64,000 bases of DNA from Prorocentrum cordatum (taxonomy: Eukaryota; Sar; Dinophyceae; Prorocentrales; Prorocentraceae). The stretch lies in assembly GCA_963575745.1 (NCBI GenBank), contig CAUYUJ010000697.1, forward strand, positions 32,501 to 96,500. Direction: 5' to 3'. Position numbers and translations under genes: made by a program. This document shows, one piece after another, positions 1 through 12,177 of this stretch; position 1 is the stretch's first letter; each line of letters starts with the position of its first letter. The notes beneath the pieces were generated by a model. That model was not told the origin of the DNA. It searched no databases and was given only the letters and a program-made list of their open reading frames with translations.

Positions 1-60
1 GTCCCTGCCCATGCTAGTCAGCTCCTTGGCCCTGCGTCCAAGAATGTGCGTAGCCGTACA

Positions 61-699
61 TTACAAGAGAAAGCAGAGGTGCTGGTCCTTGAAGTGCTGA
101 TGGCGCACCGCCGCTGGAACCTGAAGCTGTCGTGCTGCTCGCGCTGCACCTTGATCTGCTCTCTGGCTGCGTTCCCACAATGGTAATTCACCTTCATCAA
201 CATTGTTGGCATTGCGATGGGCTTTGATTTTTTGAATGCGAAACGTCCCTGGGCCCGTCGCAAGAACTCCCGCTGATATTGAGGCCCAAGGATCTTGATG
301 TTGCTGTGGTGATATGGATTCACCTCGGAGAAGAGCTGAAAACTGTCGGTAACAATAGCTGCTGCCTGTCAAGTAGAGCTGTGGCCCCCAAGGCCATGAT
401 ACAAAATGTCTGAGGGCTGCAGCTTCAGCTCTCTGCGCTCCTTGGGATACACTCCGTAGTGGCATCTCCACGTTGCAGCTGTGATTGTGGCCGTAGTACA
501 AGGAGTATCCTGACCGTCTCAAGCGCAAGTCTGAGGCTTGCCCTGGACACGCTCCGCCGCCAGCTACAATCAAAAACCCGTAGTGCATAAGTAGTTGGTC
601 TGCACTTATCCCGCCTTCATAGCGTGGAGGTGGGGGTGGATCAGGCTCGTCAGGAAGTAGCTCGCTGAAGAAGGCATCGTACTCAGGCCTGTCTGGCAT
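61..699 (-). pseudogene. LINE 1 RNase H domain remnant
   Basis: This 212-codon frame has an RNase H-like layout: a first-strand segment VAGGGAC, a helix with QRAEAAAL supplying the expected Glu, a strand LYLTGSSYC where an Asp (usually TDS) is replaced by Gly, and a C-terminal KIKAH segment followed by RADQGAA with the last Asp. The first catalytic Asp also appears lost (VAGGG instead of a D-containing strand). RNase H would remove RNA from the RNA-DNA hybrid during retrotransposition. Two of four acidic residues are missing, consistent with a dead copy. It overlaps the end of the preceding RT block in another frame. Confidence 0.7.
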
Positions 700-1610
700 G
701 AGACCACACTGACGGAGACATACTGGGAGTTGAAGTACGCCTTCAACGCTGTAGTCCTCAAGTAGCGGTGCTCGCAGTGAGTCTCAATGGCCACATTGAA
801 AGAGAATGTGATCAATATCTTCATCCATTGCTCCGAAAATGGACAGACCGTATGCTCAGATTTGCCCGTGATATGCCGTAGTCGATGTCCCGTGATGGTA
901 GCCCCCTGCAAGTACGCACGCAAGAAAGGTACTTGGTCACGGGTTACTTTGGGCACGACCACGTCAGTAGCATTGGGAAGAAGAGGCGGTTGGACTTTGG
1001 GTTCATCCTCATCTTCACGAATTGCAGCATTCTCCGCACTCCTGAGGATGGCGGTTGTAATATTGTAATTGATCCCATGCTTCAATCCTTGCATGTCTTT
1101 CCTCTCAAGTAGGTGTGCATCAGATCGCCAAATCCATCTCCGTATATCTTCGCGTAGTACATGCTGCCACCGCCCCTGAGGATGCTTGGTAAGATATACA
1201 TATTGTCCATTTGCTCGTTTGAAGGCATCAAGCTGTGGCCATGTCCAGCCCAGGTCGTCAAGTACTGATTTGAGCCTTGCCATGGGCCCTCCATCATGTG
1301 GTTTGAATGTTCGTAGATCGTGTCCTCGTCGTGCTTGTTGCTGCATCAGGTCCCAGCATCTTCTGACCATAGGAAGGACTCTGGCTGCAAAAGGACTGGT
1401 GAGGATGCGTCTTATAACTGGCAAGGGCTGTGCCGTTGATATCTGAATGGGATCCATGCAATAGCCCTTGGTGATAAGTGTGAGTGTGATTGCTGGTGAC
1501 CGAAAAGATCTGCCCCTGGTCCATAGTGCACTCATGATAGCGGTGCGGTAATTTAGATACTTGTGACGCGTCAACTTGCGAAACTCTAGACCAGGGGCAA
1601 GTCTGGGCAA
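606..1610 (-). pseudogene. LINE 1 RT thumb/C-terminal region remnant
   Basis: A 334-codon open frame continues the element after the RT palm block. It holds a region resembling the LINE RT thumb (around PMVRRCWDLMQQQARRG) and later a His/Cys cluster near HITGKSEHTVCP, where LINEs often carry a zinc knuckle. The usual CxxC is not intact. The last ~60 residues run out of frame into the RNase H block. Assignment rests on position between RT and RNase H plus weak motif resemblance. Confidence 0.55.
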
Positions 1611-1671
1611 TGAAGCTGTGGCAAGAAGTCGCGGTTAGCCTCTTATGCCCACTGGTGCGCCCGCAGTTCGC

Positions 1672-2640
1672 TTAGCAACTCTGCATGCTGAGCTGTAGCG
1701 CATCCGTCGTTGGGCCGTGGGACATGCACCAATAGAAACCACTTCGCCTCCCACAAGAATAACATGCCGAGTCATTTTTTATCTGCATGCCGACGCCCTG
1801 TGCAGCTTTGATGAGCTCATTCTCAGCTTTGTGGGTAATGGCGTAGCGCTTTGTCTTGCTCAGGTTCGTCTCCGCGCCGCTGAGGCTGTCGAACTCCAGT
1901 GATATTTGAGTAGCTTTCGTAGTCCTCTGGGCATGGTCAGGCCCATCAACACGAAAGTTGCCGTCATCAATGAAACTGCTCACTCTCGCGTGGCACTCAT
2001 TTTCAATCGCAGTAGACCATATCGTCATTAGAGCCAGAGCCTGCTGCAAAGACCAGCTGTCGCCCTGCACATATCCATTTCGTCTCGTCTTCTCGGTGCC
2101 CACTGCCTGTGCCACTTTCCAGCGCTTCCTCAGTCTGGAGTAGAACTCCTGCGATGCTCGCAGGACGCCGGCGGGACAACCAAGGGCCTCCATCAACTTG
2201 TCTCCAATCTCATATTCAAGGAGGTCGAAGAACTTCTTGCGATCTGCCGTACACCCAGACAGTGACGTACGTGTAAGATAAGCCTGCTCGATCTCAAGAT
2301 TGAGTTCCGATGCAATAGCTTGATAATGATGGTGTTGTCGGGCTCCCGCTGCGCCTGGATGCATCCAGGCCTCTCTCCACGCCGCCATCTGCTGAAAGCG
2401 GTCACCCGACAGCGCAGTATATATTGGGCTAAGATTGGTGATGGGCCGCGTCTGGTCCACTGTGGCCAACCACACTTCATCAGGTTCGATTTCTTCACTA
2501 TGATCAACTTCAGGATCCCATTTTGGCAGACAGCTTGCGATACCCAGAGTCATAACCTGCGGCCAATTCATCCATTGATCTTCCACTGCTTTGAGCAAGA
2601 GCGCGAACAAGTTATATATGCATACTGGTAGCGTTCTCAA
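1672..2640 (-). pseudogene. LINE 1 reverse transcriptase palm domain
   Basis: This 322-codon frame carries clear RT signatures: RPITNL near residue 65, motif A TADRKKFFDLL near 131 with its Asp, motif B VQGDSWSL near 191, and motif C SFIDDGNF near 222 with the catalytic DD pair. These fit a non-LTR RT that copies RNA at a nicked target. The catalytic residues are preserved, but the frame is cut from the endonuclease upstream and the thumb downstream by stops or frameshifts. Its last four bases overlap the previous block. Confidence 0.85.
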
Positions 2641-4532
2641 CTCACCAATACGCCAACCACCCGCAGCAACAGCACGATGCGCACCTGCTCTATTGAGTTG
2701 TCCCTGGAGGCGCGCACCTGCGACGCCCTCAATGTTGCATGGCTTGGCTTCGATATGTTGGCCAAACCGCGCTTTGAAGGCATCCCAGTCATGCAGCGCA
2801 TTTTGTTGAAGATAGTATGCCAGAATTTGTCAACCTCCCCCAGAATCTGCGCGCGCTGTGTGACGATTCTTTTGCCTTGAAATCCTCGCACCGCATGAAG
2901 AGTATGATACTGCCGCTGCTTGATCCACGAATAGAGGTCTCTTCCACCTTCAAAACGGAGTGATCGTCGTAGCCACTTTCTCCATGCATCTGTTCGGGCC
3001 TGTTTTCTTTCTTTGACTATCTGTGCGTGTCTTTGCTCAGGTTGCTGCTGCCAGCCTGTGATGCTGCTGAGGTGTGGGAATCCCACTGGTAGCTGATCTT
3101 GGCTGAATCGCAATGCTCGCTGTACTTGTGGTCGTACTTTGTCCCAGAGCCGTTGTGCACTGAGACGCTGCAACATTGTGGGTGGTGCAGTAGAATGCCC
3201 ACACTCAGGTATATATCTGCTGATTTGAGCTGCCAACTCCATCAATCTGGATTTGATATTCTCAAGCTTGCGCATTTGAATAGTGGACGGCCCTTCACGT
3301 GCTGGGCCCCGCTTCGCGTTCACGGGGGGCGTCGTCGAGAACTCGATCACTTCTGGCACCGGGCAGCGTACGTGGTAACGATGATCGAAACGCACGCCTG
3401 TGTGATCAAGCCGCTTCTCCAGGAACATCTCGCCTATGAGGCCGACTTGTTTCCAGGCTTCACCTGGTAGTTCATCTTCCAACGCACGCTCAAATGTCTC
3501 ATAATATTGTTCGATCCATGCTTGCCCAATTTTCTCGTTGACCTCGGTGGAGATCTTCTTGAGCGCCTCGATAGGATACACGAGGGATAATCGTAGTCTT
3601 TGCCAGCTCTCCTCAAGTTGCGTCACATTGATAGTGAGCTCCAAACCAAGATGTGAGCAGATCCCCAGATCACGCCGTCGCCGACATGAATGAATAGCTT
3701 CACGCGCAGCTGCGTTGGCAATAATCAAGTCTGGACGGCTGACATTCGTACCAAGTGAGAAGTTGTCCCAACTCGGATCTTGGCCATATGTCGGTTCACT
3801 GCCATAGATAGCTCCAATATCATGCCACCGCCCTGTTGCTAGAGCAGCTGAGAGCATCGATGATTGGGAAATTGTCGTATTAGAGTCCACGCGCAGAAAC
3901 ACCGCCTGGTCTCCAAGCGATTCGGCATCCTCGAAAGCGTACTGCAAGTTTCTGTTGCTGCGTGTCCTGATCAATACATCGTTTCCAGATTCATTATGCA
4001 AAGATACAATATGGATCGGAGTACCACCAATAAGAACCAACTGCCTCAACCACCTCGTAGTTTGGTATAGTTCACGCGCAGCGCCATATCTTTTCCCACA
4101 ATTAATAGCCACCACATCGTGTTTAGTAAGAATAGCAACTCCACCTTGCGCACTCCGTGATGCCTTTTGCCCATGACAAACTTGAGCACGTACGGGTAGC
4201 CCAAAGCTGGCTCGATGACGCACTGCTGCACGCGCTTTTTTCACATCCAAGTTGCTCTCGCAGGCTGAGTCCCTACCGACATACATGACATTCTTCCGCT
4301 GAATGTATTCCAGCTGGTAATATTTGCAGAAATTCGTGTAGCCATCCTCGCGGCTGGAAATGGGTCTGGGCTGCCAGCAGGCTGCTTGCCTCGCAGTCGT
4401 CTGGAGGTCATCATTGCGGCGGATCAACTTGCATGGGGGCGGCCTCCGAGGTCTCTGTGAATCGCTTTGCCAGGCGCTCAAGATCCTCGTCATCCTTCTT
4501 CTCCTCCTCCATGAGAACATCAGTACCTGCAC
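2637..4532 (-). pseudogene. LINE 1 ORF2 N-terminal part: endonuclease-like domain plus linker
   Basis: A 631-codon frame with features of the exonuclease-endonuclease-phosphatase fold used by LINEs to nick target DNA: GGVAILTK near residue 145, then VDSNTTIS where GDxN is expected, RPDLIIAN, and SHLGLEL where SDH is expected. The N-terminal catalytic Asn/Glu segment is not recognisable, suggesting an upstream frameshift. Roughly the last 300 residues form the usual linker before RT, rich in Gln, Arg and Lys. Several catalytic positions deviate, so nicking activity is unlikely. ORF1 ends 28 bases upstream at 4561. Confidence 0.75.
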
Positions 4533-4560
4533 GTAGTAAAGTGAAGCATTTTGGAAGGCC

Positions 4561-7036
4561 TTACCCCTGAAGCTGGAGCTGCGTCATGATTCGTTTGTTT
4601 TGTTCTGCCAAAGCTGCACCAATTGCATCCGCAATGAACTTCTGGAAGCCCGCTGAGAGCCCACTGCCTGCTGACGACGCCGGCGTCGGTGGTGGCGGTT
4701 GCTCATGTGGTTGCTGTGGTCGTGCTGGTGCTGCTGGTCGTGCTGGTCGTGTAAGTTGCGCTGCGAGGATGGAGATTGCTGCTGCTTGCTGGGCTGGTGC
4801 TCGCTCGCTCGGCTTCTTCTCAGTAAACTTTGTATCAATATACACCCATGCTTTTGATACTGGTGCTGGGGCCTCTGGTTTCTTGACTGCATTGATCGTA
4901 GCTTGGATATCGCCAAGGGGAAAATCTGACACCTGTGGTGGCCCTGCAGCTCGCACACGAATAACTGGAGTCGATAAAGATCCTCACCTGTCTTTCGTAG
5001 ACTGACAAATTCGGCTTCCCATCCCAGTTGCTGGGACAGTGCGCTGACAAGTTGCTTTCCTTCCACCAGCTGTGGCAGAGGTGAGATCTCATAGAGTGAC
5101 GGCGCAGGTGGGGCACGTCCCTGTAGGGCTTGCCACGCCGCCTGTGCCTTCGTTTTGCAGAATCGGAAGAAAAGGGCGCCATTGGCTTTGTAACCCAAAC
5201 CTCGGCCCCCCTCCAAGACTGCTGTCTGAGAAATTGCATCCGTCAACGTCGTGCCACGTGTGATGGGCACGAAATCCTCTGTGTTCTTCTCCTCGTCCAG
5301 CGCTCGGCTTGGTACACCCCCTGCACGGGATCGTTGGAATATGATGCCATCTGGTCCAGATTCAGCTCGCAGTGCTTGAGCTCTCACTGAAGTAGTTTTG
5401 AACAAACCTGATATTATCCTCTGACCAGGCTGCTCGTCGTTGAAAACTCTGCCACTCCACGCCCTCAAATCGATATCTGGACCATGAATTTGCACTGGGA
5501 GCTTCGCCGAAACGATTCTCGCCAACTCACTGTCCAGAACACGCCATGGTGGAGGTGACTCGTACTTGCGCTGTCCAGGTGACCCCTCAGCGCGTCGGTC
5601 ACGCGCTGCCGTCGCCTGCTTGTGTAATTTGCACAGATATTTGACGAGCTTCTCCGTGCAATGGGCCTCGAGAATGGCAACATTCATGAGCTCATCTTGG
5701 GAGCAGGTGATTTTGTTGGCTTCTTTTTCGGGACAACAACTTCGTTTTGCTTCCCACCGTATTGCCAGACATACAACTGCTTGATTGTGCGCCTGCCATC
5801 GCTTTCAAGAAGAGGTACATGCATAAGACTGATGGCCGACGCAAGTCCACGTTGGCCACATATGAGATACAAATCTTTAGGCACCTGAGACGGCGCCTGA
5901 GCTAGCACGAAGCCGAAGGGGTCTGGTGGGTCAGGTCTCTGCCAGACACTGTCGAGCTGGGTAAGCTCCAGCAGCTCAGCAACTGTGACCAAGTGCACCG
6001 CCTTCATGTTGTTGACGTCTGCCGGCAGACCTCTGCATACTGGAATATCCCAATCATCAGGATCTAATCTGGAGGTAATATGCCATCCTGCTGGTTGTGG
6101 TTATTTTTTATTTTTCTTATTATTTGTCTTCGTTGCGGCCTTCTCGACGTTCTTGTTTGCTGAAGATGTGGTACCAATAGGCTGCTCTCTCAGCCAGGCA
6201 TCGATGGCCTTGGTAATCTCATTGGTAGGCAAAGTTGCAATCGTCTTCATCCGTTCCGCCGAGAATTTCTACAGATGATCACATGCTTGCTGGGCGTTGT
6301 GGTCCACTGAAGTTCGAGGACCGCACATACTCTCGCTTGAGCTTTGGCAGGAGTAACTCTTGCCAACACATTCGCCACCGTCTTTTTCTGGGTCGGCCCA
6401 TTACCGTGAAGAGCATGCTGCAGTTTGTTCCAAGCACTGTGAGGTAGCGCCCAGACATAGAATAAAAGTCGCCCCATGCAGCGGCTGCCAAAGAGGACTC
6501 CATTGAGACTTTCATCGTATTTGTCATCATGCACCCAAGCACTGATATCATATAAATAACTGCGAGAATATTGAAGCATAAGATATTCCCATTCACCATA
6601 ACAATCGTATTGGATCTTCGCGTCCATCTCCTCAAAGCTGGACGACACCACAACCGAGCTTGGTGGCCTTGGCCTCGGCCTGCGCCACCTGCCTCTTGAG
6701 CTCGTCGTGAACCTACTGACTGTGTTTCGCGACCGCCTTGGGGTCGCGGGCACGTTGACGTGGACCAAGAAGAAGCTTGCTGGCTTCGAAATCATCACTG
6801 GAGATCTTGACGAACACCGCCAACTGGGACTCGTCGAGCAGCTTGGGCTTGGCCTTTGCCACCTTGGGAGGCCCGTTGGCCCAGTCCTCCTGTGGAGCAC
6901 GAACAGGAGGAGAAACTGGAACCACAGGACGCTCAGCACCACACTTATAGCAGTGCTTCTTCCACGCGAAGTTCGTCTTGAAACCGCACTTCTTCTTGGG
7001 ACAACACCAATCATCGCTGCGACTGAGACTGCCCAT
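4561..7036 (-). pseudogene. LINE 1 ORF1: zinc-finger and low-complexity nucleic-acid-binding protein, frameshifted
   Basis: The start at 7036 gives DDWCCPKKKCGF followed by KTNFAWKKHCYKCG. This is a RanBP2-like zinc finger (Trp10, Cys12, Cys17, Asn22, Cys29, Cys32), a fold that binds RNA or protein. The first frame stops at 6713 and coding-like sequence continues in other frames to 6247 and then 6101, where a Lys/Asn-rich stretch meets an in-frame TAA. The same frame then continues to 5684, another covers 5687 to about 4960, and a last covers 4956-4561 with Pro/Ala/Gln-rich sequence. I read this as one long ORF1 with at least four disruptions rather than separate genes. ORF1 proteins coat LINE RNA. 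Confidence 0.7.
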
Positions 7037-7185
7037 GGAACGCAAACGAACGAGGAGCGCCACCGCGCGTGAGGCAAGCCTCCATACACTGATGGGGCTC
7101 CTGGAGTCCTGGAGAGAGGAAGAAAGCAGTGGGGCCGCAAATCCCCTTGCCAAAAACTCGCGTCCGCTCGAGCAATGCCTCCGGA

Positions 7186-7207
7186 CTTGAGCCAAAATGG
7201 CTACGGA
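7186..7207 (-). other. DinoSL (dinoflagellate spliced leader) relic, exact
   Basis: Read on the minus strand, these 22 bases begin TCCGTAGCC, continue ATTTT and end GGCTCAAG, matching the DinoSL consensus at every position with T at the variable first base. It lies 150 nt upstream of the LINE 1 ORF1 start, where a trans-spliced mRNA would carry its leader. A genomic leader joined to a coding unit is the known mark of retroposition of a mature mRNA in dinoflagellates. Confidence 0.93.
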
Positions 7208-7262
7208 TCTCCTCCTCCTCCTCCTCCTCCTCCTCCTCCTCCTCCTCCTCCTCCTCCTCCTC
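7208..7262 (+). repeat. TCC/GGA microsatellite
   Basis: Near-perfect CTC trinucleotide run that abuts the DinoSL relic, and so forms the immediate 5' flank of LINE 1. Confidence 0.97.
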
Positions 7263-8035
7263 GCGCCTTCTCCCCGCGCCGCATCCGACAGCGACGGCGA
7301 TCGACCGACCCGGCGGCGGCGCGGCGCGCGCCGAGCTCGCCCCACGGCGCTGCCGCGGCTCCCGACGGCGCCCAGCGCTCGGGGAGCAGCCGCGCCTCGG
7401 ACGGCGCCCCGGACGCCCGCGGGCGCGGCTCGCGCGCGCCTCGTCGTCGGCCTCCCTGGGGCGCGGATGGATGAGACGAAGCCGGGGCGAGGACCACGTC
7501 GGACGAGGACAAACCGATGGAAGCTCCGAGCTCCGGCGGCTCCGGAGGATGTCTCGGCCGCCGCGGACTTCTCACAGGGCGTTCTGGAACGGGGGGCGCA
7601 GGCAGAGGCTGCCCGGACGGGCCCCGGTACGGTCGGGCCTGGGACAGGAGGGCATCGCTCCAGAGCATGAGACCCTCCGCTGGCCAAGACACACAGAATA
7701 TCCAAGGGTCCCCCCCCGAAGATGCAAGAACATCCCATAAGCACGAACAACATGAGGTCATCCTCCCCGAACCGAACTCGATGTTAGCCCTCGGTCCGCC
7801 CGTAGGTCATCGCGCCGCATCGGCAACAAATCGGCGATGCGTCGATGATGCAGCGGCGATGCATCGGCGACGTCGGCGATGCAGCGGTGATGTCCGCGTG
7901 GAGAAGATCGGGCTCCACATCGAGCCGCATCGCCGATGCGGTGCCGATGCAACGCGATCTTCCGACCCCGTTTGCCCCGATCCCATCTCGGAAGCCCAGC
8001 GCAGAGGGGCACACTGCCATCGTGCCACCGCAAGG
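7263..8035. other. GC-rich spacer, no supported gene
   Basis: GC-rich sequence between a TCC run and a GGA run. From about 7840 to 7950 there are degenerate repeats of GATGCATCGGCGATG type; the same CGATGCATCGCCGAT motif recurs at about 25910-25940 and 61905. Open frames are Arg/Ala/Pro-rich and look compositional. Confidence 0.6.
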
Positions 8036-8124
8036 GAGGAGGAGGAGGAGGAGGAGGAGGAGGAGGAGGAGGAGGAGGAGGAGGAGGAGGAGGAGGAGGA
8101 GGAGGAGGAGGAGGAGGAGGAGGA

Positions 8125-8159
<35 letters not shown>

Positions 8160-8435
8160 GAGGAGGAGGAGGAGGAGGAGGAGGAGGAGGAGGAGGAGGA
8201 GGAGGAGGAGGAGGAGGAGGAGGGGGGGGAGGAGGGATGGAGGGAGGGAGGGAGGGAGGAGGAGGAGGGAGGGAAGGAGGAGGAGGGAGGAGGGAGGAGG
8301 AGGGAGGAGGGAGGTGGGAGGGAGGAGGAGGGAGGAGGGAGGAGGAGAGGAGGAGGATGGAGGAGGAGGAGGAGGAGGAGGAGGAGGAGGAGGGAGGAGG
8401 AGGGAGGAGGAGGAGGAGGAGGAGGAGGAGGATCC
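8036..8435 (+). repeat. GGA microsatellite, interrupted
   Basis: About 400 bases of GGA repeats with short G runs (8126-8136) and GGGA variants in the second half. Long open frames here are only repeat translations (poly-Glu, poly-Gly, poly-Arg, and poly-Pro on the other strand). Confidence 0.97.
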
Positions 8436-9639
8436 CCCTGCCTCGGCCCTGACTCGATGTTCGATGCTCGAGGTCTTCGGGCGTGTTCGTCGGAGGTCGG
8501 CGGCCGTCCAGCCTCGGGGGGGTGCCCTCCAGCGGTTGCGCCTCGCCGGAGGCGTGCTCGGGGCTCCCGGGATCGTCCGGAGCGGCCGCTGGAGACCCGA
8601 CTCGAAAACAGCCCGTCGCCCCCCCTCTCCCCAACTTTGGCGACGAGCGAAGGGGGAAAATGAGAAGGAGAAGGCCTTCTCAGAAGGCGGCGGGACGTCT
8701 CAGAAGCCCTCGCGACTTCTGAGAAGTTTTTTCTGTCTTCGGGGAAGGCTTCGAAAACTTCTCAGAAGGCCGGGGGACTTCCGAGATTTCGGATAAGGCC
8801 CGCCCCTTCTCACTTACCTCCCTCGCTCGCCGCCGAAACTGATTCTGGATCCGCCGTACTTTGGGCGATTCCGTACGTAGGGCTGAGATTTCCGACCTGC
8901 TCTTCAAATCACTCTGATGTGAATGTTGTCCGCCCTCCTTTTCTGTCGCTGTATCCACCCTACTTTTGCGGATGTCCGCCCTGCCTTGTGGACAAATGTT
9001 TGGAATCGTCACAAAAGATAAATGGAATCTTCTACACAAAGAGCGGACATTTCCGCTGTACCTTTCTGAGGCGGAGGTTGCCGCCCATTTTTCGCATCTA
9101 GTTCAAAATCTGACAGCCAACCAGAACGGCGGATCAAGTAAGGAATGCTGAATCCGCCGACCCTGTCGGCGTGTGAAAGACGCTCTTCCGTCCGTCATCG
9201 TCGCCGTCGCCGTCGCCCTTCCCTTCTTTTCCCCGAGGCTCCCTCAAGCGCGCCAGACAAAGCGAAATGAAACAGCAACTCATACTTGAATCGAAAAGAA
9301 ATATTTTCCCTTTGATCCCTTCCGCGCCGGGGGGGTCTCGGGAGGGGGTCCCAGGGGGTGTCCTGGAGGGGGTCCCGTGGGAGATCCCGGGGGGGACCCG
9401 GGGCAATTCAATGCCACCCCCCCGGGAGTGGGGTTCCGCGGTGTGGATTGTTATTGCGTTGTTGTTGCTGTTGCGCTGTTGATTTTGAATACTCATTTCT
9501 AAAAATAATTGTTGCTGATCTCCGGAAACGGTTCCACGAGCTCTCGCCTCGACGCCGGCTGCATTTTCTCTGAAAACGAGGCTCCCGTGCGAGCGTTGGC
9601 TTGAGTCTGAATGTGGGATGTGGAGGGAGCGCAGGCAGG
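8436..9639. other. Unassigned unique-looking sequence
   Basis: No convincing coding frame. Visible structure: repeated CTTCTCAGAAG palindromes at 8670-8790, several TCCGCCCT-type repeats at 8920-9000, and a G-rich block of GGGGGTCCC variants at 9330-9425. Confidence 0.5.
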
Positions 9640-11105
9640 GAACGCGCTGGCTGCTAGGCGGGAGAATGCGGACGGCCTATAGTAAGGGGTCGGGACGGGG
9701 CGGTGCCGTGCAGAAATCAAGGGGTCGGGGCGGAGGGGGCGCGCTGGCTGGTGGGTGGGGGATGCCGGAGGGGCGCGCGGGATGGGGGGGACGGCGACGT
9801 GCCGAAATAAAGGTGTCGGGGCGAAGGGGCGCTCTGGCTGGCGGGTGGGGGGGTGCGGAGGGGGCGCGCGGGATAGGAGGGGGGCGGTGCCGTGCCGAAC
9901 TGAAAGGGTCGGGGCGGAGGGGGCGCGCTGGCTGGTGGATGGGGCGAGGGAGGTGGCGCTCGGGATGGGGGAGGCAGCTCCGTGTCAAAATAAAGGGATC
10001 GGGGCGGAGGGGGCGCGCTGGCTGGCGGGCGGGGCGATGCGTTCGGGAGGGGGGGCAGTGCCGTGCCGAAAGGTCGGGGCGGAAGGGGGCGCGCGGGTTT
10101 GTAGGTGGGGTGATGCGGAGGGGGCGCGCGGGAGGGGGCGGGGGAGCTGTGCCGTGCCGTAATAAAACGGTCGGGGCGGAGGGGCTGGTGGGCGGGGCGA
10201 TACGGAGGTGGCGCGCGGGATATGGAGGAAGGGCGTGCCGAAATAAAGCAGTCGGGGCGGACGGGGCGCTCTGGCTAGTGGGCGGGGTGGCGCGGAGGGG
10301 GCGCGCGGGATGGGAGGGGGGCGGTGCCGTGCCGAAATGAAGAGATCGGGGCGGAGGGGGCGCGCTGGCTGGCGAGTGGGGCAAAGCAGAGGGGGCGCTC
10401 GGGACGGGGGGGGCGGTGCCTTGCCGAAATAAAGGGATCGGGGAGGAGGGGGCGCGCTAGCTGGCGGGCGGGGTAATGCGGAGGGGGCGCGGGGGAGCGG
10501 AGGTGGCGCGCGGGATGGGGGGGCGGTGCCGTGCCGAAATAAACAAGTCGGAGCTCTAGACACTCTGTGCAAGTAATTAAGAGAGTCGAAGCGGAGGGGC
10601 TGGCTGCGCGGGGGGCGCGGGGGGGCCGGTGCCGTGCCGAAATAAAATAATCGGTGCGGAGGAGGCGCGCTGGCTGGCGGGGGAGGGGGGGCGGTGCCGT
10701 GCCGAAATAAAGCAGTCAGGGCGGAGGGGGCGCGCATGCTGGTGGGACTGGTGCTGTGCCGAAATCAAGCGGTCGGGGCCGAGGGGGCGCGCTGGCTGGT
10801 GGGACCGGTGCCGTGCCGAAATTTAGCGGTCGGGGCGGAAGAGGCGCGCTGGGGTCGAGGCAGAGGGCTGGCTGCGCGAAATAAAGCGGTCGGGGCGGAG
10901 GGGGCGCGCTGGCTGGTGGGAGAGGGGGGCGGTGCCGTGCCGAAACAAAGCGGTCGGGGCGGAGGGGGCGCGCTGGCTAGTGGGACCGGCGCCGCGCCGA
11001 AATAAAGCAGTAGGGGCGGCGGAGCGGGCGCGCTGGCTGGTGGATAAAAACATCGGGGCGGAGGGGGCGCGCTGGCTGGTTTGGGGGGTGCGGTGCCGTG
11101 CCGAA
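9640..11105 (+). repeat. GC-rich minisatellite, 60-94 bp unit
   Basis: Tandem units start with GTCGGGGCGGAGGGGGCGCG, continue CTGGCTGGTGGG and end GCCGTGCCGAAATAAA. Spacing between unit starts is about 90-94 bp in the first half (9724, 9814, 9908, 9997) and about 60 bp later (10700-11100), where the middle of the unit is missing. Open frames across it are repeat translations. Confidence 0.95.
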
Positions 11106-11131
11106 ATACACCCTGCGCAAAAGAAGAACAA

Positions 11132-11190
11132 CTTGTACGGACCTATGAAGAGGGAACGTGGAGGGAGGGTTTATTGCAACATCATCCTGA
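11132..11190 (+). repeat. Dispersed 59-bp repeat, copy A
   Basis: Begins CTTGTACGGACCTATGAAGA and ends GGGTTTATTGCAACATC. It matches 55819-55875 closely and, like that copy, lies just upstream of a TCC microsatellite. Confidence 0.75.
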
Positions 11191-11196
11191 TTACAC

Positions 11197-11269
11197 TGAT
11201 CCTCCTCCTACTCTTCCTCTTCCTCCTCCTTCTCCTTCTCCTCCTCCTCCTCCTCCTCCTCCTCCTCCT
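11197..11269 (+). repeat. CTC microsatellite
   Basis: CTC/TTC trinucleotide repeats. Confidence 0.95.
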
Positions 11270-11665
11270 GATTTCCATCACCGTGATGATCTGATCGACG
11301 TCGTTGCGACACCACATACAATTCCCCAAACGATCCGGTTGCGAGACCTCGAGATAATCCGCCAACGTGCCGCGAGACAGAGTGGAGTGTCATCAGGTCC
11401 CTTTGGGTCCTCGTTATGAGTACCAGATAGTTCCAGCGCTACCGAGCGCTCCTAGGGATTTCGCGTGACTTGCCCTTGAGGCCCGAGAGTCCCGAGGCGG
11501 GTCGAGAGGGTCCCAAGGCTGCGATCCAACAGGCCCCGAGACGGTCCAAGAGCGATGCGAGACAGCCAAGGCGAGCTCTGGGAGCTGGCCCGTCCAAATC
11601 ATTACGTTTGTTCCCCACACCCTAAGTAGGGTTTTTGTTTTCTCTTGACATCCCGCGCAGGAGCA
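11270..11665. other. Unassigned sequence
   Basis: No coding frame or recognised element seen. Confidence 0.5.
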
Positions 11666-11954
11666 GGAACCCACCTACATCATCACCATCATCAACATCA
11701 TCATCACCACAACCATCATCATCTGTCATCACACTACATAATCATCATCAGCATCACGATCGTCATGATCATCGCAATCATCACCATCCACAACCACCAC
11801 CACCAACAACATCACTACCACCACCACCACATCATGATCATCGACCATCATTATCAGCACCATCTCCCACTCAGTCTCTCGCTCACCCACATTCATTCAT
11901 CACTCACTCAATCGTCGCATGTCAGGACACCATCACGGTCACCGGCCGTCACTC

Positions 11955-12017
<63 letters not shown>

Positions 12018-12033
12018 ACTTCATCAACATTAA

Positions 12034-12128
<95 letters not shown>

Positions 12129-12130
12129 AC
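11666..12130 (+). repeat. ATC (CAT) microsatellite
   Basis: ATC repeats, imperfect to about 11940 and then nearly pure. Apparent poly-His, poly-Ser and poly-Ile proteins are translations of the repeat. Confidence 0.97.
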
Positions 12131-12177
12131 ATTGCACACATTCCGCCACTCACTCTCTCTCTCTCTCACGCACTCAT

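Larger units (their letters stand above)
1..7207 (-). mobile_element. LINE 1: decayed non-LTR retrotransposon with DinoSL 5' end
   Basis: On the minus strand, blocks run in LINE order: zinc-finger ORF1 from 7036, a low-complexity ORF1 tail to 4561, an apurinic-endonuclease-like domain (4532-2637), reverse transcriptase (2640-1672), an RT thumb and zinc-like region (1610-606) and RNase H (699-61). Each block is in a different frame or ends in a stop, so the copy is dead. The 5' end is defined by a DinoSL relic at 7186-7207 followed by a 150-nt leader. The 3' end lies beyond base 1. Domain order and motifs are read directly from translations; the clade is not determined. Confidence 0.87.
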
